A stretch of 64,000 nt of DNA from Streptomyces sp. Ncost-T10-10d (GTDB taxonomy: Bacteria > Actinomycetota > Actinomycetes > Streptomycetales > Streptomycetaceae): NCBI RefSeq assembly GCF_900091955.1, contig NZ_FMDF01000073.1:186001-250000 (forward strand), in the 5' to 3' direction. The notes under the pieces were generated by a model, which did not search any database, had not been told where the DNA came from, and saw only the letters and a list, made by a program, of their open reading frames with translations. Position numbers and translations under genes: made by a program. Shown here one piece after another: positions 46,424-55,168 of this stretch. The number at the start of each line of letters is the position of its first letter. Position 1 is the stretch's first letter.

Positions 46424-47932
46424 GTGAGCACAGAGAACGAGGGCAACGAGGGCACTGCGGCCGAGGCCGTTCCGTCCGTTCCGTCCGCACCTCCAGTGCC
46501 GGCCGATGCTCCTCAGGGGTCACCTGAGAGCACGCCCGACGCCCCGGCGTACCCGCGGGCGTCGGACGCGGCAGCCGCGCAGCAGTCGCCCCGGGCGCAG
46601 CAGCCGTACCCCCCGACGGAGGAACCGGCCACAGCGACCACCCCCATGGCTTCCGTGCCGGGTACGCCTCCCCCCGGGCTCCAGTCGGCCGCCGAAGCCA
46701 ACTGGCCCCCGCCCCCTCCCGCCGTCCCCGCGTACGCGCACCTCGGCGCGGACGGCGGCGGTGCCGGTCCGGTCTGGGGTGCCCCGGTCCAGCTCGCCTC
46801 CTCCGAAGGGCCTCGCAAGCGGGGCATGGGCGGCCTGGTGGCCGCGGTGGCGGCGGCGGCGCTGATCGCGGGCGGTATCGGTGGCGCCCTCGGCTACTGG
46901 GCGGCCGACCGGAATGACAGCTCCAACGGCTCGACCACGGTTGCGGCGTCGGCCAACCCGCAGGATCTCAAGCGCGAACCCGGCACGGTCGCGGGCGTGG
47001 CCGCCAAGGCGCTGCCGAGCGTGGTCACCATCGATGCGCAGGGCGGTGACGGCGAGGGCGGCACGGGCACCGGCTTCGTGTACGACAGGGAAGGCCACAT
47101 CCTCACGAACAACCACGTGGTGGCTTCCGCTGCGGACAGCGGCCAGCTCACGGCGACGTTCTCCAACGGCAAGAAGTACGATGCCGAGGTGGTCGGCCGG
47201 GCGCAGGGCTACGACGTCGCCGTGCTGAAGCTGAAGAACCCGCCGTCGGGGCTCACCCCGCTGACCCTCGGCAACTCGGACCAGGTCGCGGTCGGTGATT
47301 CGACGATCGCGATCGGCGCCCCGTTCGGTCTGTCCAACACGGTGACCACGGGCATCATCAGCGCCAAGAACCGTCCGGTCGCCTCCGGAGACGGTTCCGG
47401 TGGCAGCAACTCGTACATGAGCGCCCTGCAGACCGACGCCTCGATCAACCCGGGCAACTCCGGCGGCCCGCTGCTCGATGCGCGCGGCGCGGTCATCGGC
47501 ATCAACTCGGCCATCCAGTCGACCGGCAGCAGTGTCGGTCAGACGCAGGCGGGCTCCATCGGTCTCGGTTTCGCAATCCCGATCAACCAGGCGGCGAACG
47601 TCGCCCAGCAGCTGATCAAGACCGGTCAGCCGGTCTACCCGGTGATCGGCGCCACGGTCACGATGGACGAGAGGACCGGCGGCGCCGCCATTCCCGACCA
47701 GGGAACGGGCGGTACGGCAGCCGTGGCGAAGGGCGGCCCCGCCGACAGGGCCGGCCTCAAGGCGGGCGATGTCATCACGAAGTTCAACGACACCGTGATC
47801 GACAGCGGCCCGACCCTGATCGGCGAGATCTGGACCCACAAGCCCGGCGACCGGGTGACACTGACCTACAAGCGCGACGGCAAGACGGCAACGGCCGAAG
47901 TCACCCTGGGGGAGCGCAGGGGCGACAGCTGA
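46424..47932 (+). CDS. HtrA/DegP-like membrane-anchored serine protease with PDZ domain
   Basis: 502 residues. A Pro/Ala-rich cytoplasmic part (1-130), one membrane helix (about 136-160), a trypsin-like domain with His231 (LTNNHVV), Asp264 (GYDVAVLKL) and Ser346 (NPGNSGGPL), and a PDZ domain (about 390-490, GGPADRAGLKAGDVI) are seen. It should degrade or sense misfolded proteins outside the membrane. The GTG follows AGGAG. Confidence 0.95.
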   Translation: MSTENEGNEGTAAEAVPSVPSAPPVPADAPQGSPESTPDAPAYPRASDAAAAQQSPRAQQPYPPTEEPATATTPMASVPGTPPPGLQSAAEANWPPPPPAVPAYAHLGADGGGAGPVWGAPVQLASSEGPRKRGMGGLVAAVAAAALIAGGIGGALGYWAADRNDSSNGSTTVAASANPQDLKREPGTVAGVAAKALPSVVTIDAQGGDGEGGTGTGFVYDREGHILTNNHVVASAADSGQLTATFSNGKKYDAEVVGRAQGYDVAVLKLKNPPSGLTPLTLGNSDQVAVGDSTIAIGAPFGLSNTVTTGIISAKNRPVASGDGSGGSNSYMSALQTDASINPGNSGGPLLDARGAVIGINSAIQSTGSSVGQTQAGSIGLGFAIPINQAANVAQQLIKTGQPVYPVIGATVTMDERTGGAAIPDQGTGGTAAVAKGGPADRAGLKAGDVITKFNDTVIDSGPTLIGEIWTHKPGDRVTLTYKRDGKTATAEVTLGERRGDS

Positions 47933-47982
47933 CCGGCTAGGCTGTCCTCGCGTCAACCTCGGTCCATGGGCCGAGGGCGCGG

Positions 47983-48069
47983 GGTGGGTTGCCCGAGCGG
48001 CCTAAGGGAACGGTCTTGAAAACCGTCGTGGCGGCGACGTCACCGTGGGTTCAAATCCCACACCCACCG
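47983..48069 (+). tRNA. tRNA-Ser(UGA), island attachment site
   Basis: Acceptor GGTGGGT/ACCCACC with discriminator G. Anticodon loop CTTGAAA gives TGA, there is a long variable arm, and the T-arm reads GTGGG-TTCAAAT-CCCAC. CCA is not encoded. TAGGCT at about 47,938 may be its -10. Its 3' part is duplicated at 53,345. Confidence 0.95.
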
Positions 48070-48112
48070 CAGATGAACGGCCCCTGACCAGGTGAATCGG
48101 TCGGGGGCCGTT
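48044..48112 (+). repeat. Direct repeat left copy (attL-like): tRNA-Ser 3' end and terminator
   Basis: The first 46 bp (48044-48089) are identical to 53,345-53,390. With two mismatches the match continues to 48,112. This is the usual trace of tRNA-targeted integration. Confidence 0.88.
48077..48111 (+). terminator. tRNA-Ser terminator
   Basis: ACGGCCCCTGACC and GGTCGGGGGCCGT arms are followed by TCTCTTT. It is duplicated with the tRNA end at 53,378-53,412. Confidence 0.88.
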
Positions 48113-48225
48113 CTCTTTCGGGCTGTCTGTCAATCACCGTGGTTCCCCGTTTCCTGTCCGATCGGGCACGGCAGGGACACGGGCACCTTGGCAGCAGCGG
48201 GAGTCCGTAGGATGGCGGACGGGGC

Positions 48226-48300
48226 GGAGTCGTAGCGCAGAGGTCGTCGCGCGCGGTCTCCAAAATCGCGAGGACGCCGGTTCGAATCCGGCCGGTTCTG
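48226..48300 (+). tRNA. Divergent tRNA-Trp(CCA)-like gene
   Basis: The anticodon arm GCGGT-CTCCAAA-ATCGC (anticodon CCA) and T-arm GCCGG-TTCGAAT-CCGGC are clear. T8-A9 and a GCGC/GCGC D-stem are present. The acceptor GGAGTCG/CGGTTCT pairs only with three G-T wobbles, base 26 appears missing and CCA is not encoded. A TAGGAT -10-like hexamer ends 12 bases before it, suggesting transcription. It may be a second, specialised or decaying tRNA-Trp carried by the island. Confidence 0.55.
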
Positions 48301-48440
48301 CCTTCCCGCCCGTCGTATTTGGCGTGTCTGCCGTGTGGTACTAGGTGTTCAGGCACGGCTTGGACCGACCGGCACATGGGGGGCGGCGTCGCGGGGCTGG
48401 GCACGCGCATCTGCCGCGTTGTCGTCAATCACCATGGCTC

Positions 48441-48483
48441 CTTCCCCAAGCTCTCGGCTGCGCTCGAGCAGGGGAGACCCCAT
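48441..48483 (-). repeat. 43-bp dispersed repeat, copy 2 (intergenic in island)
   Basis: Same sequence as thiC 1413-1455 on the opposite strand, with one mismatch. The rest of the 303-bp gap between the tRNA-like gene and the Imm32-like gene shows no gene. Confidence 0.9.
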
Positions 48484-48603
48484 CTGTCTCAATCCTCCGC
48501 CTTGCAGCTGCACGCACCCAGCCCCGCTCCTTCTCCCACCCCCCCATTTGCCGGTCGGTCTTAGTTGTGTCGGGTACGCCTATGGAGCTGGGTCGGCGTG
48601 GGC

Positions 48604-48810
48604 CTATAGCGCTTCGTCTCGGGCCAGGATCAGGCTGACCGAGCCCTCTTCGAGATTGATGCCGCCCTCAAGATGCTCGTGGTACCCGTCCCTGAGCTCG
48701 GGATCTGCGAGGCCCATGAGTCGCTCAGCCAGGTCCCGCAACCCTGCGGCATTGGCCGCGACGGTGATTTCGGTTGCTGAGCCGTACACCTTGATCCGGG
48801 GTTCATCCAT
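48604..48810 (-). CDS. Small protein resembling Imm32 immunity proteins
   Basis: 68 residues: KVYGSATEITVAANAAGLRDLAERL at the N-terminus and INLEEGSVSLILARDE near the end. This is the pattern I associate with the Imm32 group of putative immunity proteins of polymorphic toxins. No toxin gene is next to it. The ribosome site is weak. The family assignment is from memory and the role is inferred. Confidence 0.65.
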   Translation of the reverse strand: MDEPRIKVYGSATEITVAANAAGLRDLAERLMGLADPELRDGYHEHLEGGINLEEGSVSLILARDEAL

Positions 48811-48940
48811 GCGGTCACGCTACAGCGAGTCTTCACCACCCATCCCAACCCACCACTCACCCAGCTCCCATCCCGTCCGCCTTCGATCCACACACCGTGG
48901 AGCGGGCGTGGTTCAGGGTTGACGGCCCGCCCGCCACAAC

Positions 48941-49804
48941 TCATGCCTCGATGCCACGCCGTGCGATGTCGGCGGCGATGCCGTCCAGCACGCCGGCAAG
49001 GCCTGCGGCGAAGAGGGCGTCGAGGTCCCAGGGGTTGGCGCCCGCGAGCATTGCGGGGCCGAGCCGTGGGTATGCGCCGGGCTCGTAGGGCGAATTGTGT
49101 TCGTCGTCCGGCTTGTGTGCCGTTCGCCGACCGGTGTTTCGAGCCTGTCGTTCCGCCTCCATGTCGCTGACGTAGGTCAGGGCCACCCCCTGTACGTAGG
49201 AGGCGAACATGAACATGTAACGGAACGCGTCAGCGGGTTCGAGACCGAGTCCGTCGAATGCGGAGAAGGCGCTCTCGCTGTCCGCAGCGAGTGCCGGGCT
49301 GGAGTGCGTCCAGGCCGTCACCAGGACCTTCGACAGGATCCACGGGTGGCGGTGGTACAGCTCCCAGTCGCGGTAGGCGGCCCGTTCGAGGCCGTGTCGC
49401 CAGTTCTGCGGCAGTGTGTCGGGCAGCGGGACGCCTGTCAGCGCGGCCTCCACCATCAGGGCCACCAGGTCGTCTTTGGATGCAACGTACCTGTACAGGG
49501 CCATAGTGCTCGCGCCGAGATCCGTGGCGATGCGCCGCATCGACAGCGCGTCGAGCCCCTCCGCGTCCGCGACATCGATCCCGGCCTGCACGATGCGCTC
49601 GACGGTCAGATGGGGTGCATTGCTGCCGTCCTCCGGCACGCCACTTCCCGGAACGCCTCCCTCCGGGAACCCGGTCGGCACTTCAGCCTTTCGCGCCCGG
49701 TAGGCCCGCGCCCGGCAGGCATGGGAGCAGTACCGTCGCGGCCGCCCCCGTTCTGCAGGTTCCAGACCTCTTCCGCAGGATGCACAGACCGGCTGCTCAG
49801 ACAT
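48941..49804 (-). CDS. TetR-family regulator with N-terminal zinc-ribbon
   Basis: 287 residues. Cys7, Cys10, Cys26 and Cys30 (CASCGRG...YCSHACRARAYRARK) form a likely zinc knuckle. After a linker comes the TetR helix-turn-helix (IVQAGIDVADAEGLDALSMRRIATDLGASTMALYRYV) and a TetR_C-like ligand domain. It is divergent from an MFS exporter and probably represses it. ATG 49804 follows AAAAGGGG. Confidence 0.92.
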   Translation of the reverse strand: MSEQPVCASCGRGLEPAERGRPRRYCSHACRARAYRARKAEVPTGFPEGGVPGSGVPEDGSNAPHLTVERIVQAGIDVADAEGLDALSMRRIATDLGASTMALYRYVASKDDLVALMVEAALTGVPLPDTLPQNWRHGLERAAYRDWELYHRHPWILSKVLVTAWTHSSPALAADSESAFSAFDGLGLEPADAFRYMFMFASYVQGVALTYVSDMEAERQARNTGRRTAHKPDDEHNSPYEPGAYPRLGPAMLAGANPWDLDALFAAGLAGVLDGIAADIARRGIEA

Positions 49805-49950
49805 CACCACACCCCTTTTCGACACACGTCTGACGGCGTGACGAAAGTCTAGCTCCCCGGTGATGCGAACCCCGGGAAGTGAGGGATTAGTAGCCCAAAA
49901 CACACTTGCAGCAAAGGACGCCTGCGTGCGTATGCTGTACACGACGTGAC

Positions 49951-49965
49951 GCGTACTAAGTACGC
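49951..49965. promoter_or_regulatory. Likely TetR operator between regulator and exporter
   Basis: GCGTACTAAGTACGC is a perfect palindrome (7-bp arms, one central base) in the divergent gap, 70 bp before the exporter start. TetR-type repressors usually bind such sites. Confidence 0.7.
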
Positions 49966-50034
49966 GCAGAGTGACGGAATCTGTGCTTGTCGACCTGCCG
50001 CAGCCAATCGAAGAAACAGGAGTGAGTGAAGGAC

Positions 50035-51648
50035 ATGCCTGAAGACAGCAAGAGAGCCGGAACACGGCAGTGGATCGGACTCTCCGTCCTGGTGTTGCCG
50101 TGCGTCCTGGCGTCCATGGACATGTCCGTCATGTTCGTCACGCTTCCGACCCTGACGGCCGATCTCCACCCGAGCAGTGCTGAACTGCTGTGGATCATGG
50201 ACTCGTACGGCTTCCTGCTGGCCGGCCTACTGATCACGATGGGCACCCTCGGGGACCGGATCGGACGGCGGCGCGTGCTGCTGATCGGCGCCGCGGCCTT
50301 CGGCCTCGCCTCGATCCTGGCGGCCTACTCGACCGGCCCCGAGATGCTCATCGCGACCCGCGCGCTCATGGGCATCGCCGGATCCACGTTGGCGCCCTCC
50401 ACTCTCTCCCTGATCCGGAACATGTTCCCCGACGAACGTCAGCGGGCCACCGCCGTCGGCGTCTGGACAGCCGGTTTCGCCGGCGGTGCTGTCGTCGGCC
50501 CGATCACCGGCGGTCTGCTCCTTGAGCACTTCTGGTGGGGCTCGGTCTTCCTGATCAACGTGCCCGTGATGATCCTGCTGTTGGTACTCGGACCGCTGCT
50601 GCTGCCCGAGTACCGCGACCCCGAGCCGGGCCGCTTCGACCTGCTCGGCGCCCTGCTGTCCCTGGTGGCCGTCCTCGCCGTGATCTACGGCATCAAGACG
50701 ACGGCGGAGCACGGGTTCGGCCGGCCCGGCGCAGTCTGCATCGCTGCCGGACTCGGCGCGGGAGCCCTGTTCGTCCGCCGCCAGCGCAGGGCCGCCCATC
50801 CGATGATCGACCTCGCGTTGTTCCGCACGCGCCGGTTCAACGTGCCGCTGCTCGTCGACGCCCTGGCGACCTTCGCGATGATCGGCTTCTCGCTGTTCAA
50901 TTGGCAGTTCATGCAGCTTGTCCTGGGCATGAGTCCGTTCGAGTCGGCCCTGTGGTCACTGCCCACGTTCCTCGTCATGCCCGTGGGTATCGCCCTGGCC
51001 ACCGCGATGGCACCGCGCATCGGCAAGCCGAACGTGATGGCTGTCGGGCTGGTGGTGGCGGCCGCGGGTTACGTCGCACTGGCTCTTATCCAGACCGACT
51101 CGGGCATCGTGCACCTGGTGAGCGCCCTGGCCGTGGTCTCCATCGGCATCGGTGGCGTGTCCGCCGTGGTCACCGAGGTGATCCTGTCGGCCGCGCCACC
51201 TGAGCGGGCCGGGGCGGCCTCCGCCTTGGCAGAGACCTCCGCCGAGTTCGGTGGAGCTCTGGGCATCGCGGTCCTGGGCAGCATCGGCACAGCCGCCTAT
51301 CGCTCACAAATGGAGTCCCAGGCCCCCTCCGGCCTCACCCCCGAGCAGCGGGCGGGCGCGGAGGAGACTCTCGGCGGCGCCGCCGAAACCGCTGCGGCCC
51401 TGCCGCACCAGACCGCAGAGGCTCTGCGCAGGGTGGCCTTCGACGCCTTCAGTCACGAGATGCGGATCGCTGCGGTGGCCAGCGTGGTAGTAACAATCGG
51501 CGGAGCGATCCTGATCGTCACCCTGCTCCGTGGCACAGACAAGCGGTCCGGGCCCATGGCTGCCCCAGCAGCGGATGGGGAGCGCACGGCAGGAGACGGC
51601 CGCCTGGACGAGGCCGACGGACTGCCTGCCAGGACGCCCACGCCGTGA
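50035..51648 (+). CDS. MFS drug exporter, DHA2 (14-helix) type
   Basis: 537 residues with about 14 membrane segments. Motif A appears as GTLGDRIGRRRVL, and motif C-like glycines as WTAGFAGGAVVGPITGGLLL. The first helix carries LASMDMSVMFVTLPTL, the usual antiporter D1 region. It likely exports a drug or a secondary metabolite with proton exchange. GTG 50026 is an alternative start. It is controlled, by inference, by the divergent TetR gene. Confidence 0.93.
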   Translation: MPEDSKRAGTRQWIGLSVLVLPCVLASMDMSVMFVTLPTLTADLHPSSAELLWIMDSYGFLLAGLLITMGTLGDRIGRRRVLLIGAAAFGLASILAAYSTGPEMLIATRALMGIAGSTLAPSTLSLIRNMFPDERQRATAVGVWTAGFAGGAVVGPITGGLLLEHFWWGSVFLINVPVMILLLVLGPLLLPEYRDPEPGRFDLLGALLSLVAVLAVIYGIKTTAEHGFGRPGAVCIAAGLGAGALFVRRQRRAAHPMIDLALFRTRRFNVPLLVDALATFAMIGFSLFNWQFMQLVLGMSPFESALWSLPTFLVMPVGIALATAMAPRIGKPNVMAVGLVVAAAGYVALALIQTDSGIVHLVSALAVVSIGIGGVSAVVTEVILSAAPPERAGAASALAETSAEFGGALGIAVLGSIGTAAYRSQMESQAPSGLTPEQRAGAEETLGGAAETAAALPHQTAEALRRVAFDAFSHEMRIAAVASVVVTIGGAILIVTLLRGTDKRSGPMAAPAADGERTAGDGRLDEADGLPARTPTP

Positions 51649-51890
51649 ACGTTCGGCCCGAGGTCATCCCGCTCCCCCGCGTGATCCGAACGAAACCCAG
51701 GTCCTGTGCAGCGGATCGCGCCCCAGGCGTCCGGGGTTCGCGACCGGGCGGGCGTACGGCCCCCTGAACATGCCCGACCCCAACCCGTGCGGTGAGGGCG
51801 TGGGCGGTGGTTGGCGCGCGAAGACTCCGACATCCAGGGTGAGTGCCGGGATTCGGGGTTCCGGGGAAGGGTGTGCGCAGTTGCCCTCAA

Positions 51891-52625
51891 CTACCCACGG
51901 GGGTCGGCTGAGCCAGGCCGTCTTCCGGATGCTTCCGAGACCCACGTTCGCCAGACGTGATGCGTGTTCGGTACCTCGGGACGATCGAGAAGCCAGAGGA
52001 CGTAGCCGGCATGAAGTCGTGCCCATGGGTTGTCCGACGCGGCGGCCGTACCGAGCCTGTGGCGGAGATCCTCACCGTCGACTGCTCGTGCGACGCGAAC
52101 GTACTCGCGGTCCTTGCAGCGGTGGGCCCGCTGGACGACGACCTCGACGAGGCCGATGAGCTTCGCCCTGGTCGGCTGGTCGTGATCAACGACAGCCATG
52201 CGGCGGATGAGCGACTGTTTCGTGCTCCATGCCTTTGCATGCTCTGTCCACTCGCGGGGAAACCGTGCTTCCCACTCCAGAAAGAGAAGTGCATAGGGCA
52301 GTCCCGGTCCGCGGTCAGCCCCGCGCCCCCACAGTCCTTCGGGCAGGGAATGGCTACGCACGTCGGCGTACACCTCGTGCGCCCGCCTGAAGGCCGGCTC
52401 CTGATACTGCTCCTGCGGTCCCAGCGGCCTCGTGAGGTGCCACAGCTCGTTGAACCGGTCAAGAGCGGCCCAGGTATTCCTCCTGGCCGCGTCCAGATGC
52501 GCGAGTGCCGCCGCCCGCTCAGCGGGATCCTCGGCTATGAGGCCGAACGCCCAGCCCAATCGTGCGCGCCAGGCATCGGCCTCGTCGCCATCCGACCCTG
52601 CCCCCGCCGCCGCCCCGTTCGTCAT
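51891..52625 (-). CDS. Hypothetical protein, unknown function
   Basis: 244 residues (248 from ATG 52637), acidic and Trp-rich, probably soluble and mostly helical, with no signal or membrane segment. Patterns such as ALDRFNELWHLTRPLGPQEQY and LLFLEWEARFPREWTEHAK give no recognised family. Third-position GC supports coding. It lies in the island, convergent with the exporter. Confidence 0.65.
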   Translation of the reverse strand: MTNGAAAGAGSDGDEADAWRARLGWAFGLIAEDPAERAAALAHLDAARRNTWAALDRFNELWHLTRPLGPQEQYQEPAFRRAHEVYADVRSHSLPEGLWGRGADRGPGLPYALLFLEWEARFPREWTEHAKAWSTKQSLIRRMAVVDHDQPTRAKLIGLVEVVVQRAHRCKDREYVRVARAVDGEDLRHRLGTAAASDNPWARLHAGYVLWLLDRPEVPNTHHVWRTWVSEASGRRPGSADPRG

Positions 52626-52770
52626 GCCGGAGATCATCTCTCAGGCCGCGACGACGTACATCACGCACGCCTACAACGCACGCATCGATGTTCCCCCGAT
52701 CCGGGTGGTGGTGTCAGTGGCCGCTGTTAGCGTCCGGCCGTTCTTGAAGAGCTGTGTGGGGGAGGGGCGT

Positions 52771-53214
52771 ATGGGCGCGTCGGGGTGGGACTACTCGGTG
52801 CCGTATCAGGAGGATCTCGTCGGGGCGTTCGACGCGCTGCGACGGAAGGTCTTCGCGGCGCGGGACTACTACTGGGGTCCGGGTGGCGACTGGAGGCCGG
52901 AGGAGGAACGGCTGCCGTGGCCCGAGACCGAGGAGGAACTGTGGGAGCACGAGCTCGTCCAGCACGATGGTACGCACTCGATCCTCGACATCTTCCGGAT
53001 CATCGGGCCGGACGAGGAGCCGGATTACTCCACGATGAAGCAGGTGACAGAGGAGGAGGCGCTGCGTGTCCTGGGCACGCGGAAGCTCTCCCGGGCGCAC
53101 GTGCCGAGGTTCGAGGAGTTCGACCACTGGCGTTGGTACGGGCGATGCGCCGTGCTCCATGACGACCAAGGGGAGCCGCAGGAGATCTACTTCTGGGGCT
53201 TCTCCGGCGACTGA
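52771..53214 (+). CDS. Hypothetical protein, immunity-like
   Basis: 147 residues beginning MGASGWDYSVPYQEDLVGAF, rich in Trp, Tyr and Glu. I recall many short streptomycete proteins with this start scattered in accessory regions, some beside toxins, but no named family. GGGAGGGG precedes the ATG. It ends 130 bp before the right island boundary. Confidence 0.7.
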   Translation: MGASGWDYSVPYQEDLVGAFDALRRKVFAARDYYWGPGGDWRPEEERLPWPETEEELWEHELVQHDGTHSILDIFRIIGPDEEPDYSTMKQVTEEEALRVLGTRKLSRAHVPRFEEFDHWRWYGRCAVLHDDQGEPQEIYFWGFSGD

Positions 53215-53344
53215 GCCGACCCGGTGGACCAGGTATGGACCGCCGGAGGCGGCGATGGGCCCGGAGGGCGGGGTATGAGCAGGCCGGCCGCGTGGGAGAG
53301 GCTTCCTGCAGCGCTCTCCTGAAAACTGTCGTGGCGCGAGTCAG

Positions 53345-53413
53345 CGTGGGTTCAAATCCCACACCCACCGCAGATGAACGGCCCCTGACCTGGTGAATCG
53401 GCCGGGGGCCGTT
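53345..53413 (+). repeat. Direct repeat right copy (attR-like): tRNA-Ser 3' fragment and terminator
   Basis: It is identical to 48,044-48,089 over 46 bp, then two mismatches to the end. A decayed match to the anticodon arm (CTGAAAACTGTCGTGGCG) precedes it from about 53,318. The 5' half of the tRNA is absent, so this is not a working tRNA. Nothing else is seen in the gap 53,215-53,576. Confidence 0.88.
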
Positions 53414-53576
53414 GTCGTGCGCGCTGTCCGCAAGATCGCGTCGTCCCCTGCCCTCCCGGTGGAGCGCCCGGTTGGACGTCCTTTCCCGTCCGTCTTCGAC
53501 TGCCGAGCGATGAGTTTTCCTCCCTTGTGCAGTCGTATCAGCATCACTTCGCACTATCGGATGGGACACTGCCGAC

Positions 53577-53789
53577 ATGACGGAAACCGTGAAGGGCCCC
53601 GCCAGCTACTTCCCCTCGATCGAGAAGAAGTACGGGCGCCCCATTGCGGAGTGGAAGGAGCTCATCCGCTCCTCCCACCTCAGCAAGCACATGGAGATCG
53701 TCTCCTGGCTCAAGGCCGAACACGGGCTGGGGCATGGCCACGCCAATGCTCTCGTCGCCCACACTCTCGCGGAGGACAGCAACAAGTAG
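53577..53789 (+). CDS. DUF4287 domain small protein
   Basis: 70 residues. GPASYFPSIEKKYGRPIAEW and LKAEHGLGHGHANALVAHTL are characteristic of DUF4287. These stand-alone proteins are cytoplasmic and of unknown role. It lies just outside the right island boundary. Confidence 0.88.
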   Translation: MTETVKGPASYFPSIEKKYGRPIAEWKELIRSSHLSKHMEIVSWLKAEHGLGHGHANALVAHTLAEDSNK

Positions 53790-53984
53790 GCGACCGACCG
53801 GGCGGCCATGGCGCGCTGGACGGGAGTCGGCGCCGACCGGGATTCTCAAGGTCCGGACCTGTGCCGCACCGCGGGGGTCCGGCGGTCCGGCAAAGGGGCC
53901 ACGGAGGAACGTTGCAGCGGGTTGCGGGTCCGCGGCTGCCTGCAGATTTACGGGGACGTCCCGATCTACGTCGTCCCTGATCCG

Positions 53985-54845
53985 TCAGCCCGCGGTGAGG
54001 CGAGCCGCCGAGGCGATGGTGGCGCGGGCTTCGCGCTCGGTGAGGCCGGTGCGGACGGCGGCGTGGGTGAGGGCGTCCGCCAGGGCGTCGCCGAAGCCGT
54101 GTTCGTAGGCGCGGCAGGCTGCCCAGAAGAGCCGTGTGTTGCGCTGGCCCTCGCGAGCTGCCAGGACGAACCGGACCAGTCCCCGGCCCTGGTCGGTCCG
54201 GGGCGTGGGGTGGTGAGGGCGCGCGGGGGGTGTGAGCAGGTGGAGGAGTGCGCGGGGGCAGGGGGCCGGCGGGAGGTCGGCGGTGCCCGGGGCGAGCCGG
54301 TAGGTGCCATGGGCGGTGACCGAGCCGGGGCCCACCAGGTAGCCGCCGGCGCCGCGGATGTCGATGCCGGGGGCGAGTCGGCTCGCGGAGTTCGGTACGC
54401 AAACGCCGGGCGGGCCGGTCAGCCAGATGTGACGGCCGCCGCTGGGGGTGAGGACCGTGACGGTCGGCGGGATGGTGAACAGGTGGTGCAGTGCCAGCTG
54501 TTGGAGGGAGACGGCGGAGTCGTGGCGACCGGTGGTGTCGATGTCCAGGTCGATGCCGATGAGGTGGTGCGGGGGCCGGCCGCAGGCGATGCCGTAGCCG
54601 GTGGCCCAGGGGGCGGCGGCGAAGAGGGCGCGTACGGCGGCGGGGTCGGTGGTGGCGTCGTGGACACCGTGCCCGGGAAGGCCGCAGGCGCCCCGGCAGG
54701 TGACCGGCCTGTCTTCGTTCCGGTGCGGAGAGGGCAGGGCGGGGAGCTTGCCGGCGGAGAGCGGGATGACGGGGAGCCCGCGCTCGGCTGCGGAGAGTGC
54801 GTGGGCGAGGGCCAGGGTGGCGGTGTGCCGGTCGGTGATGGCCAT
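53985..54845 (-). CDS. Bifunctional DNA primase/polymerase (Prim-Pol, AEP)
   Basis: 286 residues. The archaeo-eukaryotic primase motifs are intact: IGIDLDID (Asp99, 101, 103), PSGGRH (134-139) and GIDIRGAGGYLVGPGS. A Cys pair near 50-54 (CRGACGLPGHGVH) fits the family's zinc-like site. A helical C-terminal part of about 80 residues follows. Such proteins occur in actinomycete integrative elements and plasmids but also singly on chromosomes. No other replication gene is near. Confidence 0.9.
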   Translation of the reverse strand: MAITDRHTATLALAHALSAAERGLPVIPLSAGKLPALPSPHRNEDRPVTCRGACGLPGHGVHDATTDPAAVRALFAAAPWATGYGIACGRPPHHLIGIDLDIDTTGRHDSAVSLQQLALHHLFTIPPTVTVLTPSGGRHIWLTGPPGVCVPNSASRLAPGIDIRGAGGYLVGPGSVTAHGTYRLAPGTADLPPAPCPRALLHLLTPPARPHHPTPRTDQGRGLVRFVLAAREGQRNTRLFWAACRAYEHGFGDALADALTHAAVRTGLTEREARATIASAARLTAG

Positions 54846-55168
54846 GCGTCTATTTTCGTACAGGTGTTCGAAGAAGGGAAGGGTGTGGGGAGCCGACGGG
54901 GCGGGTGCCGGAACGCTTCTTCTCTTGGGGGACACGGGATCGGGCGACCCGGGGAGGGGGAGGGGGTGCAGGGGGTGTGAGCTGGGGCTTTAGGGGGCGC
55001 GAGAGGGTTTATCAGGTGTTCCTCATACTTGCGGGGGAATCGGATCACACGGGTGGTTCGCCAGGGATTCGGTGGGCAACTCTGGTCTCGCGACGTCGTG
55101 ACCAACGCCGGGGCTGTCGGCCAACTGCCTCGGGACAAGCCGTACTTCCGCTTCCTGGAGGAATTGAC
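54846..55168. other. Intergenic stretch without a gene
   Basis: The divergent control region between the primase and the secreted protein. It includes G-rich runs at about 54,950-54,965. No clear promoter hexamers or operator were found. Confidence 0.4.

Larger units (their letters stand above)
48070..53344. mobile_element. Genomic island (about 5.3 kb) inserted at tRNA-Ser(UGA), integrase-less
   Basis: It is bounded by the tRNA 3'-end repeats. It holds a tRNA-Trp-like gene, a copy of the 43-bp repeat, an Imm32-like gene, a TetR/MFS pair and two unknown genes. No integrase, excisionase or transfer gene was seen, so it is a remnant or was mobilised in trans. Confidence 0.7.

Noticed and set aside
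53318..53413. A second tRNA-Ser gene
   Set aside because: Only the anticodon-arm remnant, T-arm and 3' acceptor strand are present; there is no 5' half, so it is an attachment-site fragment.
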